This document shows positions 25,506-32,523 of a DNA stretch of 33,173 nucleotides, one piece after another. The notes below the pieces were generated by a model. That model saw nothing but the letters and a program-made list of their open reading frames with translations, was not told the origin of the DNA and made no database searches. The stretch's first letter is position 1. The number at the start of each line of letters is the position of its first letter. Made by a program: the position numbers and the translations under genes. The DNA lies in assembly GCA_011523305.1 (NCBI GenBank), contig WTHB01000140.1, positions 1 to 33,173 on the forward strand, written 5' to 3'. The stretch is from Planctomycetaceae bacterium. GTDB taxonomy: Bacteria; Planctomycetota; Planctomycetia; Pirellulales; UBA1268.

Positions 25506-26675
25506 ATGAGAAATCAATCTCGGTGGGTGTTGTTGCTTGTCTCCTTCGCGATGCCAGGCGTATTTGTCTTGCCTGGATGTGGTGGCAGCCAATCGTCAAC
25601 GGATGCAACAACTGTGGGTGCAGATCGCCAGGCTGAATCGGTGCCGCAGCGGTTTGTGTTTCTGACCAATGGCGATGATCCCTTTTTCGATGCCCTCTTT
25701 GCCGGCCTTCAGGAAGGAGCGGAGCGATTCGGGTTGACGGAACACGGCTTCACCGTGGTGATGGAGAAGAACAATGGAACCGCCCAGGGGCAGATTGAAA
25801 AATTGCGGCAATTCGGGAGCCAGTCCGATATTGCTGGCGTTGCGATCTCGGTGATCCAGGCCGAAAATGTCGCCATCGCCGAGGAGATGGAGCGACTCCG
25901 GAAGCGGGGGCTGCCGGTCATCGCGGTTGACGGCGACATCAATCACGAACTCTTTCCCCACGCCCGGCCCTACTACATCGGCACGGACAATGCGATCGCG
26001 GGGAAGCTGCTGGGGACTGCTGGCAAGAAGGTGCTCGAAAGCCGAGGGGTCTCGGACGGCGGCTTCATCCAGTTCACCGGATTCACGGACAACGACAATG
26101 CCCGGGCGCGAATGAACGGCTGTCGCGATGCCTTGGGAAAGAACTACGAGGAAATCGATCGCATGGTCGATGCGTTTGATCATGCGCGGGCCCGCGACAA
26201 TGTCCGCACGGCGTTGGTCAATCATCCCGACGTGAGAGCATTGGTCGGCATCTGGGCGTATAACGCGCCGGCAATCGCTGAGGTGGTGCAGGAGCGGGGG
26301 CGGCGGGAGCAGGTGACGATCCTCACCTTCGATGCGGCGGCCGCTGCCATTGAGCACATGGCGGCCGGCCGCATTGACTGCATGATTGTCCAGAATCCGT
26401 TTGAGATGGGCGTTCAGGCGTCACGACTGCTGCTGGCAATGCGGACCGAGGACGATTCAGTGATCAAGGAGATGTTTCCGGCCCAGGGACAGCCCGGAGG
26501 GGATCGCTACACGACTGGGCTTCGATTGATTTTGCCAGATGCGTGGAGTCAACTTGACTACCCACCTGTGTCACCTGGTGATTTTGGAGCCGCCGAAGAG
26601 GCCGGTATGGTTGAAGTGCTCCCGCTTTCTGTCTTTCGGGAGTGGCTCGCCAAATACGGTCTGCCAAGTTCCTGA
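25506..26675 (+). CDS. Sugar ABC transporter substrate-binding lipoprotein
   Basis: A 389-aa periplasmic binding protein of the RbsB type (Peripla_BP_4 fold). The signal peptide ends in a lipobox LPGC (residues 22-25), so Cys25 should be lipidated and membrane-anchored. The fold is recognised from FVFLTNGDDPFFDALFAGLQEGAERFG, VAISVIQAEN, GLPVIAVDGDI, YYIGTDNAIAGKLLG, FTDNDNARARMNGCRDAL, LVGIWAYNAPAIAEVV, ILTFDAAAAAIEHMAAGRIDCMIVQNPFEMG. This is class B sugar (ribose, xylose or galactose) binding architecture, but the ligand cannot be named. The ATG at 25506 is preceded by AGGTGAG and begins the signal peptide; an ATG-free in-frame extension to 25464 is not needed. It is first in a set with permease and ATPase genes. 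Confidence 0.92.
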   Translation: MRNQSRWVLLLVSFAMPGVFVLPGCGGSQSSTDATTVGADRQAESVPQRFVFLTNGDDPFFDALFAGLQEGAERFGLTEHGFTVVMEKNNGTAQGQIEKLRQFGSQSDIAGVAISVIQAENVAIAEEMERLRKRGLPVIAVDGDINHELFPHARPYYIGTDNAIAGKLLGTAGKKVLESRGVSDGGFIQFTGFTDNDNARARMNGCRDALGKNYEEIDRMVDAFDHARARDNVRTALVNHPDVRALVGIWAYNAPAIAEVVQERGRREQVTILTFDAAAAAIEHMAAGRIDCMIVQNPFEMGVQASRLLLAMRTEDDSVIKEMFPAQGQPGGDRYTTGLRLILPDAWSQLDYPPVSPGDFGAAEEAGMVEVLPLSVFREWLAKYGLPSS

Positions 26676-26719
26676 GCATGAGCGGGGTGTGAAAGCGGGG
26701 CGGGAAGGAGATTCCGGCG

Positions 26720-27988
26720 ATGGCGCAGTCGTTGTGGAGCAAAGGACTCAGTTTTTCAAAACGCTGGTGGCCTCGGCAGAGTGAATGGGCCCTCGTGGTG
26801 GCGATTGGTTTGGCTGTGGTCTTCACCGCGGTCGTCGATTCCAACCACAGTTACTACACGCAGCCGCTGGAAAGCCTGCGGGACATCGCTCGGAACACTG
26901 CTTTGCTTGGCATTTTTGCCCTCGGTGCTGCCGTGGTGATCATCGCCGGAGGCATTGACCTGTCGAGCGGCTCGATGATTGCCTTGTCAGGTACGGTTTG
27001 TGCAACGACCATGCTCGCGCTGGCCCCTGCAGAAGTGATGTCTTTCAAGCCAGTGGGGCCGTTGATTGTCGCAGCTGCCTGCGGAGCGAGCCTCGTTACC
27101 GGCTTTGTCGTCGGAACGTTGCACGCCTGGCTGATTACCGTTGTCCGGCTGCCTCCATTTATTGCCACCCTGGCCACGCTCGTTGGCCTGCGAAGTTTTG
27201 CCCGAGCGATCTGTGAAAGCAGCACCGCTGCCCTGACGCCGACGAAAAGTGCCCTGATCAATGTTGCTGACCCACTCTTCAAGACCGTCCGGGACAATGT
27301 CTGGATCCCCGTGGCGGTCTTTCTTCTTCTGGCAGCCTTCACCTGGCTGCTGCTGGCCCGCACGGTCCTCGGACGGCATCTGCAGGCCCTCGGTGGCAAT
27401 GAGCAGGCGGCGCGGCTTGCCGGCATTCGTACCGACAACGTCAAGTGGTTTGCCTATTGCTTCGGGGCGATGACTGCTGCTCTGGCCGGGCTCTTTTATG
27501 TTGCCAACGAGGCCGTTGCTGCACCGGTGAATCAGGGGCGAGGACATGAACTCAATGCGATTGCGGCAGCGGTTGTCGGTGGGTGCTCGCTGTCTGGTGG
27601 CGTTGGTACCGTCCCCGGCACGGTGTTAGGGGCGGTCTTCCTGCGGGTAGTGATCGACGCGGTCTCCAAACTCATCAAGACCGGTGCTGATGTCTATGAG
27701 GGACTCATCGTCGGGATTGTCGTTGTGCTGGCTGTTACCTTTGCACAGGCAGGGGGCAGCCCCCGGCCGGACCGGCGGCTGCTGCCCGGCAGTCTTGGAC
27801 TCTGTACGATTCCTATCCTCGCGCTTGTCGTTGGCAGCCTCACTGGCATGACGATGGGGGGCCGCGCTGGCATTGTCACTGGGGTGACGACTGGTGTGTT
27901 GTTAAGTGCTCTGCGTATCTGGGAAAGCCGACAGCAGGCGGCTGGGCGGCGCCAGGCCCCGGCCGCTCCAAGCGGGATGCAGCGATGA
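26720..27988 (+). CDS. RbsC-type sugar ABC transporter permease with C-terminal extension
   Basis: A 422-aa integral membrane protein of the branched-chain/ribose permease family. Diagnostic segments are IFALGAAVVIIAGGIDLSSGSMIALSG near the N-terminus, LPPFIATLATLVGLRS, GRHLQALGGNEQAARLAGI (the ATPase coupling loop), and NAIAAAVVGGCSLSGGVGTVPGTVLGA. RbsC proteins are about 320 aa and normally end after a segment like EGLIVGIVVVLAV; here about 75 further residues (345-422) add a basic linker, one or two hydrophobic Gly-rich segments and a charged tail. GGAAGGAG lies 9 nt before the ATG. The gene starts 44 bp after the binding protein and its stop overlaps the ATPase start by 4 bp, indicating translational coupling. 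Confidence 0.93.
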   Translation: MAQSLWSKGLSFSKRWWPRQSEWALVVAIGLAVVFTAVVDSNHSYYTQPLESLRDIARNTALLGIFALGAAVVIIAGGIDLSSGSMIALSGTVCATTMLALAPAEVMSFKPVGPLIVAAACGASLVTGFVVGTLHAWLITVVRLPPFIATLATLVGLRSFARAICESSTAALTPTKSALINVADPLFKTVRDNVWIPVAVFLLLAAFTWLLLARTVLGRHLQALGGNEQAARLAGIRTDNVKWFAYCFGAMTAALAGLFYVANEAVAAPVNQGRGHELNAIAAAVVGGCSLSGGVGTVPGTVLGAVFLRVVIDAVSKLIKTGADVYEGLIVGIVVVLAVTFAQAGGSPRPDRRLLPGSLGLCTIPILALVVGSLTGMTMGGRAGIVTGVTTGVLLSALRIWESRQQAAGRRQAPAAPSGMQR

Positions 27989-29505
27989 GCAGTGGCGCTC
28001 CGATCGCCGTTGCCATGCGGGGCATCACCAAGCGATTTCCCGGGGTCATCGCCCTTGATGGGGTGACGCTTGAGGTTGAGCGTGGGGAACTCCATGCGAT
28101 TTGCGGGGAAAACGGTGCCGGGAAAAGCACCCTGATGAAAATACTCTCAGGGGTCGAGAGTCCTGATGCTGGGCAGTTGGAAGTCGATGGCGTGCCGGTG
28201 CAGTTTTCGGGAACGCGAGCTGCCGAGGCGGCAGGGATCGCGATCATTCATCAGGAGCTTGCCCTGGTGGAGGAACTCTCAGTCGCCGCCAATGTGCTGC
28301 TGGGCCGAGAGCCCCGAACGCGACTCGGCTTACGGGATGAGGCGGCGTCCCGGCGTCGTGCTGCCGACCTGCTCCAATCGCTCGAGTCGACAATCGATCC
28401 GGCTTGCCGAACCGGTAGCCTGCGGGTTGGTGATCAGCAATTGGTTGAAATTGCCAAGGCCCTCTCGCTTGACGCCTCGATCATCGTCATGGACGAGCCA
28501 ACCAGCGCTCTGACAGAAGCCGAGTCAGCCCGGCTTGAGCGGACGATTACACGACTGCGGGAACAGGGCCGTACGATTCTCTACATTTCCCACAAGATGG
28601 ATGAAGTCTTCCGGCTCGCCGATCGGATCACGGTGTTGCGGGACGGCCAGCACGTCAGGACGGTCACCCGCCGGGATACCACGCCCGCACAGGTGACTGG
28701 CTGGATGGTCGGTCGAGAAATTGCTGGCCATGCCTTTCATCAGTCCCGGCAGCCTGGCCCGCCCGTGCTGGAGGTTGAGGGGCTCTGTCTGTCGGCATCC
28801 GAGCCAGGGCGGAGCGATCGGTTGCGGGATGTTTCCTTCACGGTGCACGCCGGGGAAATTCTCGGTATTGCTGGCCTGATGGGTGCTGGCCGAACCGAAA
28901 TTTTGGAGACGATCTTTGGAGCGACCACCGCGAACTGGTCTGGAACGATTCGGCTCGGTGGGCAGATGGTGCGGTTCGGGCACCCACGGGAGGCCTGCCG
29001 AGCGGGGCTGGCGATGGTGACTGAAGACCGCAAACGCTTGGGGTTGTTTGGGAACCTCGATGTTGCCGGGAATGTCAGCCTTTGCCAGCTGTCAGAGGTG
29101 GTGCGGGGTGGGTTGTTGAGTCGTCATGCTGAGGCTGATCTGGTGGCTGGTCCGATCAAGCAGACCGGTGTGAAGACGCCGTCCATCAGGGCAGCGATCA
29201 CTGGGCTTTCGGGAGGCAATCAACAAAAATGCATCATTAGCCGTTGGCTGCTCACCCAGCCCCGGGTGCTGCTGCTTGACGATCCCACCCGGGGAATTGA
29301 TGTGGGCGCGAAGGCTGAGCTCTATGCCCTGATCGACCAACTCTGCCGAGACGGTCTCGCCGTGGTGCTGACATCGAGCGAATTACCGGAGTTGTTGACG
29401 CTCTCTGACCGGGTGCTGGTACTGTCTGAGGGACGTGTCAGCAAGGAACTGTCGCGAGCCGAGGCAACAGAGCAACGCATCATGGCGGCTGCCACCGCAG
29501 GCTGA
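27985..29505 (+). CDS. RbsA-type sugar ABC transporter ATPase (two NBDs)
   Basis: A 506-aa protein with two tandem nucleotide-binding domains that powers the adjacent permease. NBD1 has Walker A GENGAGKST (residues 41-49), a Q-loop IIHQELALV, a signature-like SLRVGDQQLVEIAKAL and Walker B SIIVMDEPTSAL with the switch ISHK. NBD2 has a degenerate Walker A GLMGAGRTE, the signature LSGGNQQKCIISRWL and Walker B LLLDDPTRGID. The degenerate Walker A of NBD2 is the normal pattern for RbsA/XylG/MglA proteins, so it is not a sign of decay. The ATG overlaps the permease stop by 4 bp. No terminator is visible in the first 100 bp after the TGA. Confidence 0.96.
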   Translation: MSSGAPIAVAMRGITKRFPGVIALDGVTLEVERGELHAICGENGAGKSTLMKILSGVESPDAGQLEVDGVPVQFSGTRAAEAAGIAIIHQELALVEELSVAANVLLGREPRTRLGLRDEAASRRRAADLLQSLESTIDPACRTGSLRVGDQQLVEIAKALSLDASIIVMDEPTSALTEAESARLERTITRLREQGRTILYISHKMDEVFRLADRITVLRDGQHVRTVTRRDTTPAQVTGWMVGREIAGHAFHQSRQPGPPVLEVEGLCLSASEPGRSDRLRDVSFTVHAGEILGIAGLMGAGRTEILETIFGATTANWSGTIRLGGQMVRFGHPREACRAGLAMVTEDRKRLGLFGNLDVAGNVSLCQLSEVVRGGLLSRHAEADLVAGPIKQTGVKTPSIRAAITGLSGGNQQKCIISRWLLTQPRVLLLDDPTRGIDVGAKAELYALIDQLCRDGLAVVLTSSELPELLTLSDRVLVLSEGRVSKELSRAEATEQRIMAAATAG

Positions 29506-29954
29506 CGAGGGCGTGCTCTGGGTCCTCGAAAAGGATCAGGCCGATCTGCAGCCCGTCAAGACCCGTTGAAGAGGTGCTGTTAGTAATGAGTCGCAGCGAG
29601 TTCGGTGACGATTGAGCACGGGCCGACTGTCGTAGCAGTAGGCCTCGACACAAACATGAATTGTGGTAAATTGCGACATCAAAAATTGAGGCAGCAAGCA
29701 ACCTCAGGGACTAAGGAAATACGCCCCCCGCGTTCATCGCGTGGTGATTTTCAACAGTGGGTGCTGGTTCCATCCCATCGGGAACGCCATGAACTTTACT
29801 GCGGATACAAGAATGCGTCTTTGCTACCGATAGCAATTATCGCAGCCAACTTGGATCAGCAGGCTACATCGATTCTTTTTAATTAAGGCATCGAAACGCT
29901 GCTTCGCTCCAATAATTTTCCAGTGGCGTTTTGAGTGGCATCGAGCAATTTGCA

Positions 29955-29972
29955 TGCAATCCAGCGATTGCA
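29955..29972. repeat. 18-bp inverted repeat
   Basis: TGCAATC and GATTGCA form perfect 7-bp arms with a CAGC spacer. It lies 90 bp upstream of the predicted -35 element of the DUF1559-type gene, and TGCATGCA partly overlaps its left arm. It could be an operator or a transcript hairpin; there is no T run. Confidence 0.4.
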
Positions 29973-30061
29973 GGCACGGATTCACGGCTTGGTTCGTAGG
30001 TTTTAGAGGGGCTGGTGAGCTTTTTTCCGGGTCAGTTGGTGAGGATGCTGCGTGCCTTGTC

Positions 30062-30090
30062 TTGTGAAGGTGCCAGCTTTGACGTATACT
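30062..30090 (+). promoter_or_regulatory. Predicted sigma-70-like promoter of the DUF1559-type gene
   Basis: TTGTGA (30062-30067) and TATACT (30085-30090) are separated by 17 bp, the optimal spacing. They would give a leader of about 50 nt before the ATG at 30146. The leader is rich in T runs. Confidence 0.45.
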
Positions 30091-30134
30091 GAAAACGGGT
30101 TTTTTCGTTTTTTTCGTTCAAAGCGGGCACTTTT

Positions 30135-30140
30135 AGGAGA
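30135..30140 (+). promoter_or_regulatory. Ribosome-binding site of the DUF1559-type gene
   Basis: AGGAGA sits 5 nt before the ATG at 30146, a stronger signal than at most starts in this window, and fixes the start of the prepilin-type leader. Confidence 0.75.
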
Positions 30141-30145
30141 AAAAT

Positions 30146-31168
30146 ATGAACATTTTGAAAAAGAAACGAGCGGGCTTCACGCTCATCGAACTGCTCGTCG
30201 TAATTGCCATCATTGGTGTTCTTGTCGGATTGCTGCTGCCGGCTGTGCAGCAGGCTCGTGAATCGGCTCGCCGCGCTTCGTGCATCAACAAGATGAAGCA
30301 GTTGGGCCTTGCAATGCACAACTACGCTGATGTCAACAAAGCTGTTTTTCCAGCAGCTTCGGCATGGCGTACCCCGGGTGGCACGTCCAATACCAGCCCA
30401 CCCTCAAGGCCATGGACTATTACCCTCATGCCTTTTCTTGAGAAGAACGACCTCTACAACGGGATCGACCTCACAAAGGAACCGTGGGACGGAGGCTCTG
30501 GGAATTGGACCTTCTTGTCGACTCCGACCGGAAGCGTCCACAAGTATCCGGAGCAGATGTGCCCCTCAAATCCTGAATGCATCACTGGGCAGGTTTTAGA
30601 TGGGTCAGCAAACATCATGGGAAATGGTGTGACAAACCCAAACCGTTCAAATGGTGGTCGCTGCTACGACGTATGTGTCGGCCCGGCGTGTGCTCCAAGT
30701 AGACCTGCAGATTGCCCGGCGGCGAACAGCTACTGCAATACGTTTGGCAACTGGTGGTATCCAAACAGTGCAGGTCGCACTGGGCTCGAGCCACAATCAA
30801 CACCCGGTATCTTTAACCCGCACTACAATGTTGAAATGGGCTTTCAGCGTGTGACCGACGGACTTGCCAACACGTTCCTTCTGCTTGAACGACGTCCTGA
30901 ACTATCCTCCTTTTCCGGCATGTATGCGGCAAACTTTCAGGGTGTTCTGACTTCAATCAAGCCAAACTCTGCCACCATCAACATGACGACCTTTACCGGA
31001 AATGGAATTCGGTCAACAAACAATGGTGCAAGCAGTACCCACGTTGGCGGTCTCATTCAGGTCTGCATGGCTGACGGTGCCGTGGCAAGCATCACCGACA
31101 CGATTAACTTTCAGGTCTATAACAATCTTGGCAATCGCCAAGATGGCGCGGTTGCAAAACTGCCGTAA
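30146..31168 (+). CDS. DUF1559-type protein with prepilin-like leader
   Basis: A 340-aa member of the large planctomycete DUF1559 (SBP_bac_10) group. The N-terminus has a type III signal: basic [10 protein letters not shown], then [20 protein letters not shown] with the conserved Glu at +5 (Glu15), so prepilin peptidase should cut after Gly10. The adjoining [27 protein letters not shown] is the family hallmark. The body is a Gly/Asn-rich, Cys-containing globular region, and the C-terminus ([21 protein letters not shown]) matches the family ending. These pseudopilin-like proteins are exported and anchored by the leader helix; their job is not established and genomes carry many copies. A strong terminator follows immediately, and a lipoprotein gene lies downstream, a pairing frequent in planctomycetes. 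Its base composition is more AT-rich than the genes to its left. Confidence 0.93.
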   Translation: MNILKKKRAGFTLIELLVVIAIIGVLVGLLLPAVQQARESARRASCINKMKQLGLAMHNYADVNKAVFPAASAWRTPGGTSNTSPPSRPWTITLMPFLEKNDLYNGIDLTKEPWDGGSGNWTFLSTPTGSVHKYPEQMCPSNPECITGQVLDGSANIMGNGVTNPNRSNGGRCYDVCVGPACAPSRPADCPAANSYCNTFGNWWYPNSAGRTGLEPQSTPGIFNPHYNVEMGFQRVTDGLANTFLLLERRPELSSFSGMYAANFQGVLTSIKPNSATINMTTFTGNGIRSTNNGASSTHVGGLIQVCMADGAVASITDTINFQVYNNLGNRQDGAVAKLP

Positions 31169-31179
31169 TCGCCTTGCGT

Positions 31180-31221
31180 CCCCCGGCTCTTCAGCTGAGG
31201 AGCCGGGGGGTGCTTTTTTTT
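31180..31221 (+). terminator. Strong Rho-independent terminator
   Basis: CCCCCGGCTC and GAGCCGGGGG form a perfect 10-bp stem around a TTCAGCTGAG loop that can itself pair partly. GTGC and eight T follow. It begins 11 bp after the stop of the DUF1559-type gene. Confidence 0.93.
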
Positions 31222-31360
31222 GGCGTGCTGCATTTTGGGGTTACCACAAGGCACGACTGAAAAGTTCTCCATAACGTTTCAACCTAAATCCAAAGAGCAG
31301 TCCCGCGGGACAACTAGTGCCGACATCACTCACGTTTCCTCTCACCCAAGCATCGCCAGC

Positions 31361-31786
31361 ATGTACCGAATTATCACTGCCGTCCTCATTACAGGTGTAC
31401 TGACCGTCTTCACAGGTTGTGGAGGCTCAGGCCTTCCGGACGGAAAAGTTCGGGTCTCTGGAAAGATTATGTTGGATGGTGTGCCGCTCACCCATGCCGG
31501 TGAAGGCAATTTCCTGATCAATTTGGCAAATGAATCACTGACGGAAACCTCAGCTTGTCGCTTTGATCCAGCCGACGGCACGTTTTCTCTTGTAATTGCG
31601 CCAGGAGATTACACTGCCACAGTTCAGGCAACGGATGGCTTTGATGAAGACGACGAAAGACGCGGTCGTGTCATTCCTGCAAAAAGCCTTGTGCCGAAAA
31701 AGTACGATTCGTTGAAGACATCCGATGCGAAGGTCACAGTTGCAGGAAACGGTGGAGTCATTACCGTCGAACTCACGAGTGAGTGA
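31361..31786 (+). CDS. Small lipoprotein, typical partner of DUF1559-type genes
   Basis: A 141-aa protein. Hydrophobic YRIITAVLITGVLTV leads to a lipobox FTGC with Cys20 as the lipidation site, then GGSG. The mature part reads VRVSGKIMLDGVPLTHAGEGNFLIN and TFSLVIAPGDYTATVQA, the pattern of small planctomycete lipoproteins with a transthyretin/carboxypeptidase-regulatory-like beta-sandwich (G-x-V-x-DG-x-PL and G-x-Y-x-V elements). The frame is open upstream to 31220, but the ATG at 31361 begins the lipoprotein signal. No ribosome-binding site is clear. A strong terminator separates it from the DUF1559-type gene, so it needs its own promoter or readthrough. Role unknown. Confidence 0.85.
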   Translation: MYRIITAVLITGVLTVFTGCGGSGLPDGKVRVSGKIMLDGVPLTHAGEGNFLINLANESLTETSACRFDPADGTFSLVIAPGDYTATVQATDGFDEDDERRGRVIPAKSLVPKKYDSLKTSDAKVTVAGNGGVITVELTSE

Positions 31787-31888
31787 CGTGATTTCGGCTT
31801 TGCTGCTGCCAATGCCCTGGGCTTTTACGCCGTGGCTTGGCCACTTTCATCACCCTGAGAGGGTGCGTTTGAAGAGGTCCGGTAGTAC

Positions 31889-32110
31889 TCACACCTGCAT
31901 GTGTTGGGATGAATAGTTCGTCATCAGCCATGCAGCAATGCTCACTGTCACGACGATAAGCAGCACGAGCCAGCCGAGAATTACCAGCCAGGCGAATGTG
32001 GGCAGCAATGGTGCCTTTGACTTGGCATCATCAGCAGCGAGCCCTTTCGCCACCTGGTGCTCGATCCAGGCTTGCCGCCACTGTCCACGGGTCTTGATGA
32101 GTTGCTCCAT
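31889..32110 (-). CDS. Small single-pass membrane protein
   Basis: A 73-aa frame I do not recognise. An amphipathic, charged N-terminal half (MEQLIKTRGQWRQAWIEHQVAKGLAADDAKSK) precedes one clear transmembrane segment (FAWLVILGWLVLLIVVTVSIAAWLM, about residues 41-65) and a short polar end. The frame stays open upstream to 32299, but that part is low-complexity Ser/Ala/Arg and lacks gene-like character. There is no strong ribosome-binding site before the ATG. The hydrophobic segment and charge pattern favour a real gene, but the case is moderate. Confidence 0.5.
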   Translation of the reverse strand: MEQLIKTRGQWRQAWIEHQVAKGLAADDAKSKAPLLPTFAWLVILGWLVLLIVVTVSIAAWLMTNYSSQHMQV

Positions 32111-32523
32111 CTTTTTGCCGGCCCGACTGGTGGCGGCGTCTGTCGTCACCAATCTTGCCCGGCCTGACCGTGCCGTCGACGACATCGCGACCGACGATGA
32201 AGCAGTCTGCCGGGCAGCCGCCACGGCAGCGGACGGTATTTGGAAAATCATCCAGCAGCTGCTGCGGGAACGTGCTCCGGGGTGAGGTGGTATTCGCACT
32301 GCGAGCCGTTGACGTTCAAGCGAGAAGCTACAAGCGGGAGCAGCCGGCTTTGGAGTGGGTTTGCTCGATCACTATGGGAAAGTGGCTGAAACTTGCTACC
32401 GTTGTTGACGAACCATGCGAAAGTGCACGTCGACGCATTGCCCAAGGGAAAGCCAGACGGAGAAAACGACACCTTCGTCGATCTGGTTATTTTGACTGCG
32501 GGGTTGTCAGACAAGCGAGTAGT
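32111..32523. other. 413-bp region with only fragmentary frames
   Basis: No intact gene is seen. Two short stretches read like protein but lack a start codon or a complete frame: on the minus strand near 32130-32300 (QLLDDFPNTVRCRGGC) and on the plus strand at 32390-32527 (KVHVDALPKGKPDGEND). They may be remnants of decayed genes. Confidence 0.35.

Larger units (their letters stand above)
29506..30145. other. 640-bp intergenic region upstream of the DUF1559-type gene
   Basis: The GC content drops after about 29640. One open frame of about 90 codons (29605-29886) has a GTG start and no recognisable domain, so I do not call it. A 7-bp perfect inverted repeat (29955-29972) and a promoter (30062-30090) lie in the right half. 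The remainder shows no recognisable gene. Confidence 0.5.

Noticed and set aside
28860-28900. Degenerate second Walker A in the sugar ATPase as a sign of gene decay
   Set aside because: GLMGAGRTE is the normal form in the second domain of RbsA/XylG/MglA-type ATPases.
29605-29886. 93-codon frame with a GTG start in the gap before the DUF1559-type gene
   Set aside because: No domain, signal sequence or ribosome-binding site supports it, and its Arg/Gln-rich composition is not gene-like.
30077-30090. TTGACG directly followed by TATACT
   Set aside because: These two elements are adjacent, so they cannot be the -35 and -10 of one promoter. The TTGTGA at 30062 with a 17-bp spacer is the better partner of TATACT.
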